Shown here: positions 40,540 to 51,223 of the stretch, in pieces
Layout: the number at the start of each line of letters is the position of its first letter
Position numbering within the stretch: position 1 is the first letter of the stretch
Assembly: GCA_028865235.1 (NCBI GenBank)
Contig: CP114561.1
Coordinates: 3,926,001-3,990,000, forward strand
From: Candidatus Manganitrophus sp.
GTDB taxonomy: Bacteria > Nitrospirota > Nitrospiria > SBBL01 > Manganitrophaceae
Direction: 5' to 3'
DNA: 64,000 bases
The notes under the pieces: model-generated
What the model was told of the DNA's origin: nothing
Database searches by the model: none
The model's input: only the letters and a program-made list of their open reading frames with translations
Program-made: the position numbers and the translations under genes

Positions 40540-41084
40540 TTATTCGCCGGTGGAGCGCATCAGTGCTTCGATGGCCGCCTCTTGCTGCTTCTGGGCCTCT
40601 TCCATCTTTTTCACGGCTTCCTGGGCTTGGTGAATCGGCCGGGGGTCGGGACGAACGGTTCTGCCGCTTTCTGAAAGGCGGCGGGGGTGATCGGTTTTTC
40701 TTGGGCGACAAGAACGCTATAAATCGCGGCGCCGAGAAAGGCAACGAAGAGGAACTTCGTCGCCAACCGAAGGAGAAAACTTTCTGTGTTGTATTGGATG
40801 TACAACATGCCGATGGAGAGAATGATAAAGACGATGACGTACTTGGAAAGGGGATGATCGATCCACCGGTCGGAACCCGTTTCGGAGTAAGCCGGCATTT
40901 CAACCTTCTGGAGCGGGGGAGGGGCCGCTTCTTGAAGATTCGGCCGCTGATCTTCGGGGACGTTTTCGATATTGTCTGTGAATGAGATCGCCCCATTCTT
41001 GTCGGTATATTTGAATACCTCGGCCTGTCCGTCAACCGGGCGAAGAAGAAATAACAGAAAGAAAAGAACGAGTCGTGCGCGCAT
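40540..41084 (-). CDS. DUF4124 membrane protein (frameshifted)
   Basis: About 181 residues with a signal peptide (LVLFFLLFLLRPVDGQA). A DUF4124 domain follows (VFKYTDKNGAISFTDN to PEDQRP), then two hydrophobic helices (KYVIVFIILSIGMLYI; FLFVAFLGAAIYSVLVA) and a cytoplasmic-like helical tail (AVKKMEEAQKQQEAAIEALM). ATG 41084 follows GGAGGTGAC at ideal spacing. One missing C/G near 40641-40646 hides the real tail. It is convergent with aroC, with only five bases between the two stops. The function is unknown; the domain is thought to be a cell-envelope binding module. Confidence 0.78.
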
Positions 41085-41140
41085 CGTCACCTCCGATGGT
41101 TCTACTCTAGCCGGTCGGCTCCGTTCTGTCAATTAAGGGA

Positions 41141-41748
41141 ATGGTCGTGCGGCTCACGGTTCGAATCGCCGAGAAGCAAGAAGATTTCTTTCGATTGATC
41201 CGCCTTCGGGAAGAAGTCTTCGTGATCGAGCAGGGGGTTCCGCTTGAGATCGAGCTCGATGACGAGGATGACCGTGCGATCCACTTCGTCGCGATCTCGG
41301 GGAGAGAGGTGATCGGCACGGCCCGGCTGGTCGTGAAAGGGAGATCGGGCCAGGGAAAATCGGGCCAGAGAAAATCGGGAAAGATCGGCCGGATGGCGGT
41401 CCGGAAGGATTGGCGCGGAAAGGGGTTGGGACCGCGCTGATCGATTTTATCAAGAAGAGTTCCAAAAGAAAAAGACTGATCGGTCTCTACCTCCACGCAC
41501 AGGAATCGGCCCTTTCTTTTTATCAGCATCTCGGTTTTAACCCGGAGGGAGATCGGTTTTATGAGGCCGGCATTCCGCACCGAAAGATGATTCTAAATGA
41601 GGGTAGGTGGGAGGAAGTAGGGGGTAGGCGAAAAATCGACAAAAGGGGGGATGGACATTTTAAATGCAACAAATTTTACTTGACGTGGCGTTTCTCTTTG
41701 CATTTAAATAGGGACTTAGATCGCGCGGAATTATATTATGTTGAATAG
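41141..41748 (+). CDS. GNAT-family acetyltransferase (frameshifted, repeat-extended C terminus)
   Basis: ElaA-like N-acetyltransferase: the N-terminal half reads RLREEVFVIEQGVPLEIELDDEDD, then HFVAISGREVIGTARLV, IGRMAVRKDWRGKGVGTALI (acetyl-CoA loop) and ESALSFYQHLGFNPEGDRFYEAG. One missing G near 41425 breaks the acetyl-CoA loop. The natural domain ends near KMILNEG at about 41598. Beyond that, the frame continues through a G-rich repeat arm and the icd promoter region to 41748, so the annotated end is probably too long. Confidence 0.8.
41598..41635. repeat. degenerate arm of the GGCGGGAGGCGG family
   Basis: AGGGTAGGTGGGAGGAAGTA followed by GGGGGTAGGCG resembles one arm of the elements at 8113 and 21832. 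No matching second arm follows. It appears to have extended the acetyltransferase frame. Confidence 0.4.
41658..41708 (+). promoter_or_regulatory. candidate icd promoter with flanking inverted repeat
   Basis: TTGACG (41680-41685), 17 bases, TTTAAA (41703-41708). An inverted repeat brackets the -35: TTTTAAATGCAA (41658-41669) and TTTGCATTTAAA (41697-41708), 11 of 12 bases matching. The right arm covers the -10, so a repressor binding here would block transcription. No regulator gene is adjacent. Inference from pattern only. Confidence 0.45.
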
Positions 41749-41814
41749 AAGAAAGTAACGGTCCAGTAGGCTCAGAAACTCGGGGAAATTGAATCTTTCA
41801 AGTGAGGAAAAACG

Positions 41815-44061
<2,247 letters not shown>

Positions 44062-44084
44062 ATCTCGGAAAGGTTTAGAAAAAA

Positions 44085-44124
44085 GCCTGAGGCGGAGTGA
44101 TTCTGCCTCAGGCTTTTTTTTTTT
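44085..44124 (+). terminator. rho-independent terminator of icd
   Basis: Perfect nine-base stem GCCTGAGGC / GCCTCAGGC with an 11-base loop, followed by eleven T. It is the strongest terminator in the window, 24 bases after the icd stop. It separates icd from the cassette that follows. Confidence 0.92.
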
Positions 44125-44201
44125 GGAGACCCAGAACGTTGACAAAATATTGTGTTTGGGCGTATACCTAATACTCGGGTCGCAAATTCACGGAGGTCAA
44201 A

Positions 44202-44831
44202 ATGGCAAAAGGGCGAGGAAGCCCGGAGGGTACCGGGAAGATTAAGTTTCGTTTCGTCGAGTTCGAGATGGCTGGAACAGACTCCTCCTTGGAGGAGGGG
44301 CTAAAGAGTATCGCTGCTGCGCTCAACCGTAGTATGAACCCTACAATTGGAGCGAAACTTCTGCGCCACAACGGGGATGAACAGGTCGGCTCGCAGGAAG
44401 GCGAGGAAGTGGTTGCAGCAGAAGAGCCGAACGAGGAAGAAGAACCGGCGACGCCATCATCACCCAGCAAGCCTGCAGCTCCCAAAAAGGTGGCGCCGCG
44501 GAAGATCCTTGATAACTTCAAGCTAGATGACGTGGAGCCTACGCTCAGAGACTTTGCGGCTACGAAGAATCCGAATTCCGACTTTAAGAGGTACCTCGTT
44601 ATCGCGTTTTGGGCGAAGACCTACAAACATATGGAGGAGCTGACTCCTGACCACTTCTTCACCGCCTACCGGTGGCTCGGATGGAGCACACCGAAAGATC
44701 CCGTGCAGCCGATCCGTGACCTCGTCAATCCGCGCATCGGTAAATTCAGCGCGGGGAGTGTGCCCGGGAACGGAAAGATCAACCACGTAGGAGAACAGGT
44801 CGTCATCGACATGGGCGGTTCGAAAAAGTGA
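44202..44831 (+). CDS. unknown protein, first gene of the HEPN cassette
   Basis: A 209-residue protein with no family that I can name. Residues about 10-50 (KIKFRFVEFEMAGTDSSLEE, then GLKSIAAALNR) form a small compact segment. Residues about 65-105 are a Glu/Pro/Ala-rich linker (EEPNEEEEPATPSSPSK). Residues about 107-209 look like a winged-helix-type domain (YLVIAFWAKTYKHMEELTPD, TAYRWLGWSTPKDPVQPIRD, ending INHVGEQVVI). AGGTCAAA precedes ATG 44202. Its GTGA overlap with the next gene marks an operon. Composition and codon use are less GC-rich than the flanks and the frame is intact, unlike most neighbours, suggesting acquired DNA. Confidence 0.75.
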   Translation: MAKGRGSPEGTGKIKFRFVEFEMAGTDSSLEEGLKSIAAALNRSMNPTIGAKLLRHNGDEQVGSQEGEEVVAAEEPNEEEEPATPSSPSKPAAPKKVAPRKILDNFKLDDVEPTLRDFAATKNPNSDFKRYLVIAFWAKTYKHMEELTPDHFFTAYRWLGWSTPKDPVQPIRDLVNPRIGKFSAGSVPGNGKINHVGEQVVIDMGGSKK

Positions 44832-45133
44832 CGAGCCTGCAGGACTTCACGCGCGACGTACCTGAATTCCAAAACAAGTCGTCACCAGAAAAGATTGAGA
44901 TTTTCGCCTGGTTCCTGCATGAGATTAAGGGGCAAGAGCGTTTAAGCGCCGCCGAATTGTCGGGTTGCTTCGATGCCATACATGAGCCACGGCCATCGAA
45001 TATTCATCGCGACCTTTCTAGTCTATGCGAGCGCAAGCCGGCACGGATGCTGAAGGATGTGAAGGGCTACCGGCTCGCTTCTACGACTCGTAGCGAGCTA
45101 GGGAAAAGTTTCAGGTCCGGCAGACGACAGTGA
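44828..45133 (+). CDS. small winged-helix-like protein, second gene of the HEPN cassette
   Basis: A 101-residue protein starting at GTG 44828, overlapping the previous stop. SSPEKIEIFAWFLHEIKGQE is followed by a likely winged helix: LSAAELSGCFDAI, PRPSNIHRDLSSLCE (recognition-helix-like) and the wing ARMLKDVKGYRLAS. The end is basic (SELGKSFRSGRRQ). It may bind DNA or pair with the acidic first protein. No recognised family name. Its stop overlaps the third gene (GTGA). Confidence 0.7.
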   Translation: MTSLQDFTRDVPEFQNKSSPEKIEIFAWFLHEIKGQERLSAAELSGCFDAIHEPRPSNIHRDLSSLCERKPARMLKDVKGYRLASTTRSELGKSFRSGRRQ

Positions 45134-45576
45134 AGACGACTGCTCTTCTAGATGGGCTTGCCACACGGGTGACCGACCCGGCACAAAGGACCTTCCTCGT
45201 TGAGACGCTTATCTGCTTCAAGAACCAAGCGTATCGGGCGGCGATTGTAATGGCCTGGAACTTGGCTTTTAGCGATGTGGTCGACCGCATCTTGGCGAAA
45301 GACCTCGATCGCTTTAATGCGCAGCGGGCAAAAGCCTTCCCGAAGACAAAGGAAGTCACGAAACGTTCGGACTTTGAAGATCTGAAAGAATCGACCATGC
45401 TTGAGATCGCTCGCGGTGCTGGCATCCTGAGCGCGTCGTCGTTCAAGATCCTAGACGAGAAACTCGGCAAGCGGAACACGGCAGCCCACCCATCTATCGT
45501 TATCGTGAGTCCTGTGACAGCTGAGGAAGTGATACACGATCTCGTCGAGAATATCATGCTCCGCAATCCCCTCTAA
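45130..45576 (+). CDS. HEPN-like protein with R-x4-H motif, third gene of the cassette
   Basis: A 148-residue all-helical protein beginning at GTG 45130. QAYRAAIVMAWNLAFSDVVD is the long first helix pair typical of HEPN domains. The motif RNTAAH (Arg115, His120) fits the R-x4-6-H catalytic signature of HEPN ribonucleases found in toxin-antitoxin and abortive-infection systems. It is the likely effector of the three-gene operon. The family assignment is by motif and fold pattern only; a non-catalytic HEPN is possible. Confidence 0.65.
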   Translation: MKTTALLDGLATRVTDPAQRTFLVETLICFKNQAYRAAIVMAWNLAFSDVVDRILAKDLDRFNAQRAKAFPKTKEVTKRSDFEDLKESTMLEIARGAGILSASSFKILDEKLGKRNTAAHPSIVIVSPVTAEEVIHDLVENIMLRNPL

Positions 45577-45585
45577 CGGACAAGA

Positions 45586-45816
45586 ATAGGGTCAGAATAC
45601 AATTTTCTTGATTTTCATCTGAGCTTGCTTCGCTTGAATGGGAGCAGGTTCGACAAAATACTCTACGGGGGCGGGTCATCGGCAATGAGCGATCTCGAAA
45701 AGAAAGGGAACAGAAGACCGGTCGGAAATTTATCGGAGAAGCCAGAGGTCGTCCGAGAAAAGGCCCTCTGACTTCTTCGGAAATAGTTCTCTGACTCCTA
45801 TTTTCCGACCCCTGTA
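45586..45816. mobile_element. remnant of an REP-associated tyrosine transposase (RAYT) unit
   Basis: The stretch opens with AATAGGGTCAGAATACAATT and closes with CTATTTTCCGACCCCTG, inverted-type ends like those flanking IS200/RAYT transposase genes. Near 45700-45765 one frame reads REQKTGRKFIGEARGRPRKG, which resembles the C terminus of such transposases (KTGRP..., then GRPRK) with a deletion. No intact gene remains. Confidence 0.4.
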
Positions 45817-45822
45817 GGAATG

Positions 45823-46059
45823 CTATTTTTTCTTCTGCAAGACTTCGAAGACCTGCTCGACGCTTGCATCCGGAAGGACCTCACCGTCAATGATCAACGT
45901 CGGGCTTTTGCTTTGACCCGACTTCTCTTCGACCTCTCTTTTGAAATCCGGATTCCGGGTGATATCTCTTTCCTCAAACGGAATATCTTGCGCTTTCAGA
46001 AACGCCGCGACGGCCGCCGCCCAGGGGCATCCCGTCTTTTTATAAATGGCAATGTTCAT
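45823..46059 (-). CDS. glutaredoxin-family thiol protein
   Basis: A 78-residue thioredoxin-fold protein: IAIYKKTGCPWAAAVAAFL, IPFEERDITRNPDFKREV, SPTLIIDG with the cis-Pro, and a final helix. The active site is CPWA rather than CPxC, so only the first Cys remains and a monothiol (glutathionylation or Fe-S related) role is likely. A strong AGGAGGAGATC precedes ATG 46059. It is probably its own transcription unit. Confidence 0.88.
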   Translation of the reverse strand: MNIAIYKKTGCPWAAAVAAFLKAQDIPFEERDITRNPDFKREVEEKSGQSKSPTLIIDGEVLPDASVEQVFEVLQKKK

Positions 46060-46160
46060 CTTTTGATCTCCTCCTGGCGCTGCTCACAAACATAAAAAAC
46101 CGACATACTTCAATGTTAGCACACGCGAGGAGGCCGATACTATCCGCCGGCGGACTTAGA

Positions 46161-46205
46161 CAAAAGCCTGAGGCAGGAAAAGACATTCTGCTTCAGGCTT
46201 TTGTT
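46161..46205. terminator. bidirectional terminator-like hairpin
   Basis: CAAAAGCCTGAGGCAG (46161-46176) pairs with CTGCTTCAGGCTTTTG (46188-46203), 15 of 16 bases matching, with A/T at the stem base. It lies just beyond the stop of the minus-strand kinase gene at 46258. The stem sequence is nearly the same as in the icd terminator at 44085, so the two may share origin. Confidence 0.75.
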
Positions 46206-46257
46206 TTGGAGAAGGATGAAGGGTGATGATAAGGATCGACCTACAAACAGGTTGTCC

Positions 46258-48356
46258 TCATTCCTTGTCTTGCCTTATTTGTTTCGTTTCATTCAATCGA
46301 ACGGGTAAAAAAACGGTAAAGGTCGATCCTTCCCCATGGCTGCTCTCGACACGGATCTCTCCCTGAAGGAGGTGGACCAAATCTTTCACGATTCTTAAGC
46401 CCAAACCGACCCCCCCATAGGCGCGCGTCAATTCGGCGTCGGCTTGATGAAATGCGTTGAATAGTTTAGGCAGCTCTTCCCCCTTAATGCCGATGCCGGT
46501 ATCCTGAATGGCGATCTCAATCCCTTTTCTCTCCGGCAGGTTTTTTCCGGTGACCGTAATGCTCCCTTCGGACGTAAATTTGACGGCGTTGGCGAAGAGA
46601 TTGGTGAAAATCTGCTTGACCTTCCCGACATCCGATTCGATCAGAGGAAGACGATCGAGCCCGCTCAAATTGATCTGAATCGGTTTCCGATCCAAAAGGG
46701 GTTTCATCCCGATGATGATCCCTTTGAGTAAGTCGGGGAGATCCAGCGCTTCGATATGAATGAGCACTTTTCCCGCTTCGATTTTGGATAGATCCAGGAC
46801 ATCATTGACCAGGTCGAGGAGATCACGGGCGTTTCTCACCACGCCGTCCAGAGGGGCCTTTTGCTCGTCGCCGACCGGGCCGTACGTTTCATCCAACAAA
46901 AGAGAAGCGTAGCCGAGAATCGAATTGATCGGTGTCCTCAATTCGTGGGAAACGTTCGAGACAAATTGTGATTTAAGACGGCTGGCTTCTTGCGCTTCGA
47001 TCGTCCGCTGTTTGAGGGATTCTTCCGCTTCCTTCCGTTGGGTAATATCGCGCAGATAGCCGGTGAACAGGGGGGGCCATCCAAGGGAATGCGGGTGACG
47101 GCAAGCTCGACCGGAAATTCGGTTCCATCCGCCCGAATTGCGATCATCTCAACCCGCTTTCCCAAAATGGGTCCGATTTCGGTGGCGAGGTAATGCGCCA
47201 AGCCTTCGCGATACTTCTCTCGCAGGGCGGGGGGAATAATGAGCTCCGCCATCTCCTTCCCGACCACCTCATCCCGCCGGAAGCCGAATGTCCTCTCCGA
47301 CGCCGGGTTGAACTCGATGACTCTCCCCTGGTGATCCATCGTAATAATACAATCCAACGCCGACTCCAGGATAGCCGTTTTGCGGGCCTCACTTTCTTGC
47401 ACCGCTCTCTCCGCCTGTTTTCGTTCGATGAACTGCCCGATCGAGCTTCCGATGCTGGCCATCAACTGAAGGACGTCCGCATCCGGTTCTCGGATTTCAT
47501 GACTGAAGAATTCAATGACCCCCAAGAGATCTGTCCCGCCCCGGATCGGGAATCCAAACGCCGCATGCAGCCCTTCATCGATGGCGATTCCCTCTCTCGG
47601 GAAGTTCGCGTCTTCGGCGACGTCGGAAATCCAGGCCGGCTCTCCGTTGGCCCAAATCCGTCCCGGCAACCCTTCGCCGACCAGGAAGGTCTTTTTTCGG
47701 CAGACCGCTTCGAAAGCGGCAAGCGTCTCGGAAGGCTTGTGCCATATCTCGACGTACCGCAGCCGGTACCGCTCCTTGTCCACGAGCCAAATCACGCCGA
47801 GTTCCCATGTTAAGCTGTCGCAAATGGCCTGAATGATTTTGGGGGCGGCTTGATTTAAAGTCGTCGATTCCGCCAGGACGCGCGTCACGGCATATTGAGC
47901 CGACAGGCGTCTTCGCGCGGCCTCGACGTTCAGACGCTCTTTTTGTTCTTGCAATAGTTTCCGGTTCTTTTTATATAAATCGACAAAGACGGAGACTTTC
48001 GATCTTAGAATGAGCGGGTTGAACGGTTTGAGGACATAATCGACCGCGCCGGCTGAATAACCTTCGAAGAGCTGTTGCTCATCTTGCTGGAGTGCGGTGA
48101 GAAAAATAATCGGAATATATTTTGATTGTTCCCGTTGTTTAATGAGCTTGGCGGTCTCCAATCCGTCGAGGTCCGGCATTCGGACATCGAGCAGAATGAG
48201 GGCAAAATCTTCCTTGAGAAGATGTTTGAGGGCCTCTTTTCCGGAATGGGCCTTGACCAGATGATAATCGGGGGAATCGAGGAGCGCTTCCAGCGAAAGA
48301 AGGTTTTGAGGATGGTCGTCTACCAACAATATATTTATTTTTTCCTGAGGATTCAT
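46258..48356 (-). CDS. REC-GAF-PAS hybrid histidine kinase (frameshifted)
   Basis: About 700 residues, soluble. The N-terminal receiver (8-125) has LLVDDHP, phospho-Asp in LILLDVRMPDLDGLE and Lys in DYVLKPFNPL. GAF (about 160-320) carries LTWELGVIWLVD and LPGRIWANGEPAWISDV. PAS (about 335-450) carries ALDCIITMDHQGRVIEFN. HisKA has His in SNVSHELRTPINSI and HATPase has NAVKFTS, DTGIGIK and GVGLGLRIV. A missing C in the run at 47070-47076 breaks the frame after PLDGPP; correction reads LFTGYLRDITQRKEAEESL. REC at the N terminus suggests control by another kinase. Confidence 0.87.
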
Positions 48357-48511
48357 TCTTCCGAATTGTTGGTTGTTTAAATCGAAAAATTCTTTTGTAT
48401 CCTAACATAAACATAAATCCAATTCATAGGGAGTCTGGTAGTGGGTCAGTTTGGGTTGAGCGGTTCCTCGGAAATTCCAAAATGAGTCACTGCCTCTCGA
48501 TGATATCTTTC

Positions 48512-48541
48512 TTGACATTTCTCCCGTAATTCGAATACATT
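48512..48541 (+). promoter_or_regulatory. candidate promoter of the YfiR-like gene
   Basis: A perfect TTGACA (48512-48517), 18 bases, then TACATT (48536-48541). It lies in the 245-base divergent gap between the kinase and the YfiR-like gene. Nothing else was recognised in that gap. Confidence 0.45.
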
Positions 48542-48664
48542 CGCAGCGTCGTCCCGACTCGATAAAACATCGGTCGTCGTAATCGGGGAAGGGCCATTCG
48601 GGTGGCGATGGGGCGGTCAGGGAATGACAAACGTGCGTATATTCAGCGAGGGATAACCCGTTTG

Positions 48665-49381
48665 ATGAGGGGCCTATTAAGAATCAATCTGTTTTTGCGT
48701 CTGCTTATCGTCGGGGCCATTATGATGGCGTTGGTTTTTCCCGCTCAGGCCGCGCCGCCGGCGCTTACCGAATATCAGGTGAAAGCGGCCTTTATTTATA
48801 ATTTCGCCAAATTTGTGGAGTGGCCCGAAGAGGTCATGGGGGATGGCCGGCCCTTTGTGATCGGGATTGTGGGGCAGGACCCTTTTGGGAATTTTATTGA
48901 GGAGGCGATTACCGGAAAGCGGATCCGCGAAAAGAAAATGACCGTCAGGCGATTCGCCCGGATCGAAGAGGCGGTCGATTCGCATATTCTTTTTGTCAGC
49001 GGCTCGGAGGAGAAAAATATCACTCGGCTTCTGAAGGCTCTGGGCAGCGCGCCGATCCTCACCGTCAGCGACGCCGACCGGTTTGCAGGGCAAGGGGGGA
49101 TGGTCCAATTGGTCATGGAGCAAAACCGGGTTCGTTTCGCCGTCAACGTCTCGGCATTCGAGCGGGCCGGTTTGAAGCCGAGCTCCCAGTTGTTAAAACT
49201 GGCCCGGATCGTCCCCGATGGCGGCGCGGATAAAAGATTCCCATCGGGTGAATGGTATTCTGACCGTTCCCTCTACTATCCATTAAAAACACTCTACAGC
49301 ATTCAGCTTCAGAAGCTGATTCGGGAACTGAAGGCAGGTTCTCCTTCTCCTGTTCAAACCGATCAGGGAGGAAAACTCTAA
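48665..49381 (+). CDS. YfiR-family periplasmic protein (DUF4154)
   Basis: Exported protein of about 238 residues. The signal peptide is FLRLLIVGAIMMALVFPAQA. The family start YQVKAAFIYNFAKFVEWPEE is followed by IGIVGQDPFGNFIEEAI, LFVSGSEEKNI, LTVSDADRFAGQGGMVQLV and RFAVNVSAFERAGLKPSSQLL. In Pseudomonas YfiR holds the diguanylate cyclase YfiN inactive; no GGDEF gene is adjacent here. The last 50 residues (after KLARIV) are not typical and may come from a frame error. ATG 48665 is preferred; 48602 is an in-frame alternative. Confidence 0.85.
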   Translation: MRGLLRINLFLRLLIVGAIMMALVFPAQAAPPALTEYQVKAAFIYNFAKFVEWPEEVMGDGRPFVIGIVGQDPFGNFIEEAITGKRIREKKMTVRRFARIEEAVDSHILFVSGSEEKNITRLLKALGSAPILTVSDADRFAGQGGMVQLVMEQNRVRFAVNVSAFERAGLKPSSQLLKLARIVPDGGADKRFPSGEWYSDRSLYYPLKTLYSIQLQKLIRELKAGSPSPVQTDQGGKL

Positions 49382-49428
49382 AGGGCATCCCTTCTTTTCT
49401 GATCGCATTCTCTTTCACCTTTTTCTCA

Positions 49429-50226
49429 TCAAAAAAGACCCAACAGTTTCATCCCGACGAAAATCAGAAAGATCCCGAAGGCCCGGCTGAGGTAAGGCGG
49501 GTGAAGCCGGTTGGCTAGCGAAGCGCCGACCGGCGCGGTCAGCGTGCTGGTGACGGCGATCAGGAGGACCGCTTTGGGTGAGACAAATCCCCACGCGTCG
49601 GCGGGAAGGGCCGAATGTGCCCAGCCTTGATATACGAAGCCGGCGGTTCCGAAGAGCGCAATGACCACCCCTTGCGCGCTGGAGGTCCCGATCGCGATCT
49701 TGATCGGCCGGTCGAGAAGGGTAACGAGGAGGGGAACGGTCAGTGTTCCTCCGCCGATGCCGAAAAGGGAGGAGACGGCGCCGATGGTCAGTCCGCCGAG
49801 AGGGTAGATCCACCCGGTTGAAACCGGCTTCCCGCTGGGCTTCGGCGCCGCGACGATGAGCATCCGCGCCGCGATCATCAATTCAAAAAAACCGAAGAGG
49901 CGCTTGAGGGTCACCCCATGAATCGCCCCCGCCAGAACGGCCCCGACCTGCGTCCCGACCACGATGAAGAGCGACATCCCCGTCACCGCCTGCCAATCGA
50001 CGTTGCCGTTCTTGTGGTGCGTCCAGGCACCGGCCGAGCCGGTAAAGAGGATGGTCGCGAGGCTGGTTCCGACGGCGAGCTGGGTGACGATCTCCGGCGC
50101 GACCCCGCGCGCCTGAAAAATAAAAATCAGCGCCGGCACCAAGAGGACGCCGCCGCCGATGCCGAGAAGGCCGGCCATCATGCCGGCGACCGCGCCGATC
50201 GCTCCGAGGAGGAGCGCCTCGGTCAT
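49429..50226 (-). CDS. TauE/SafE-family sulfite/organosulfonate exporter
   Basis: Membrane protein of 265 residues with about eight helices arranged as two repeats. Each repeat carries the family glycine motif: AGLLGIGGGVLLVPAL near the start and SLFGIGGGTLTVPLL in the middle. The family exports sulfite or sulfonates, or takes up small anions. ATG 50226 overlaps the stop of the upstream formylglycine-type gene (ATGA), so they are coupled. A sulfite-oxidase-type gene lies 3 kb away, and a shared sulfite theme is possible. Confidence 0.9.
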   Translation of the reverse strand: MTEALLLGAIGAVAGMMAGLLGIGGGVLLVPALIFIFQARGVAPEIVTQLAVGTSLATILFTGSAGAWTHHKNGNVDWQAVTGMSLFIVVGTQVGAVLAGAIHGVTLKRLFGFFELMIAARMLIVAAPKPSGKPVSTGWIYPLGGLTIGAVSSLFGIGGGTLTVPLLVTLLDRPIKIAIGTSSAQGVVIALFGTAGFVYQGWAHSALPADAWGFVSPKAVLLIAVTSTLTAPVGASLANRLHPPYLSRAFGIFLIFVGMKLLGLF

Positions 50227-51022
50227 CGGCGCTTCTCGTCTTTCGGATTGGATGACGGCGGATCGGCCGGCGGGGCCGAGAGGGCGCAGCGGAAACCGTT
50301 GTCGGGGCCGAAGACGTCGGGGCGGTTGTAATTGCGAAACGTGACCTGGGTGAACATCTCGTCGGCGAAGTGACGGTCCGAATTGAACGAGCCGCCTCGG
50401 ACGACCTTGTGAAGAATGCCGTAGTCGGACGAGTTGTATTTGTTGCCGGGATAGGGCTGATACCAGCTGTCGGTCCATTCCGACACGTTCCCCCCCATGT
50501 CGAGAACGCCGTAGGGGCTCTTGTCTTGAGGCACGGCGCCGACCGGCATCGGAAATTTTCCGACGTTCGTTTTTTGCGGATCGAACCCCTCTCCCCAGAC
50601 GTAGGCGCGGCCGTCGGTTCCGCGCGCCGCCTTTTCCCACTCCGCCTCGGTCGGAAGCCGTTTGCCGATCGCCCGGCAGTAGCGGTCGGCCTCGAACCAG
50701 TTGACGTCGGTGACCGGAAAGGTCTCGGTCCGGCCCGGTATCCTCAGGCTGGGATCGACTTTTTTGTAGTCGCCGTAGGTCACCTCCGTCCGGTCGATGT
50801 AAAAGGGGGGAAGATTCACCTCATGTTTCGGCTTGGCGTCTTCCTGGCCCCAGGGGGTGTCGGGGGGAGTTTGTCGAGCCCCATCCAGAACGGTCCGGCG
50901 GGGATCAGGACCATCCCGGGCGGGGCCTCCTTTTCCGGCTTTGCGGAAAGAACCGGCGGGGCCTGAAAAATACACCCAATGACGAGCGCGAGTCCGATGA
51001 TGATCCATTGTCCGAATTTCAT
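50223..51022 (-). CDS. formylglycine-generating-enzyme-like secreted protein (frameshifted)
   Basis: About 265 residues with a signal peptide (IIIGLALVIGCIFQAPPVLS). The SUMF/FGE-sulfatase domain shows GMVLIPAGPFWMG, FYIDRTEVTYGDYKK, PVTDVNWFEADRYCRAIGKR, LPTEAEWEKAARG, GNVSEWTDSWY, KVVRGGSF and GPDNGFRCA. The copper-binding Cys pair of true aerobic FGE is not evident, so it may be a structural or regulatory member. The break at the G6 run 50862-50867 (one base missing) separates the leader from the domain; corrected text reads KLPPDTPWGQEDAKPKHEV. Confidence 0.87.
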
Positions 51023-51223
51023 GGGGCCGATTGTAGGGCGCAACGCAGAGGGTGTCAAGTGGCCGGTGAGGTTTTACCGACGAAAAAAGAGGGCCCGGAA
51101 GAGGGCTGGACCGCTCCTATTCGAAAGGGATAAAATGCGATTAATCGATTCTGAAGGAGCAAGGCTTGTCTTTACAAGTCGAGGATGAGGCCGTATAATT
51201 CGGAAAGAACCTGGAGAAAAGCG

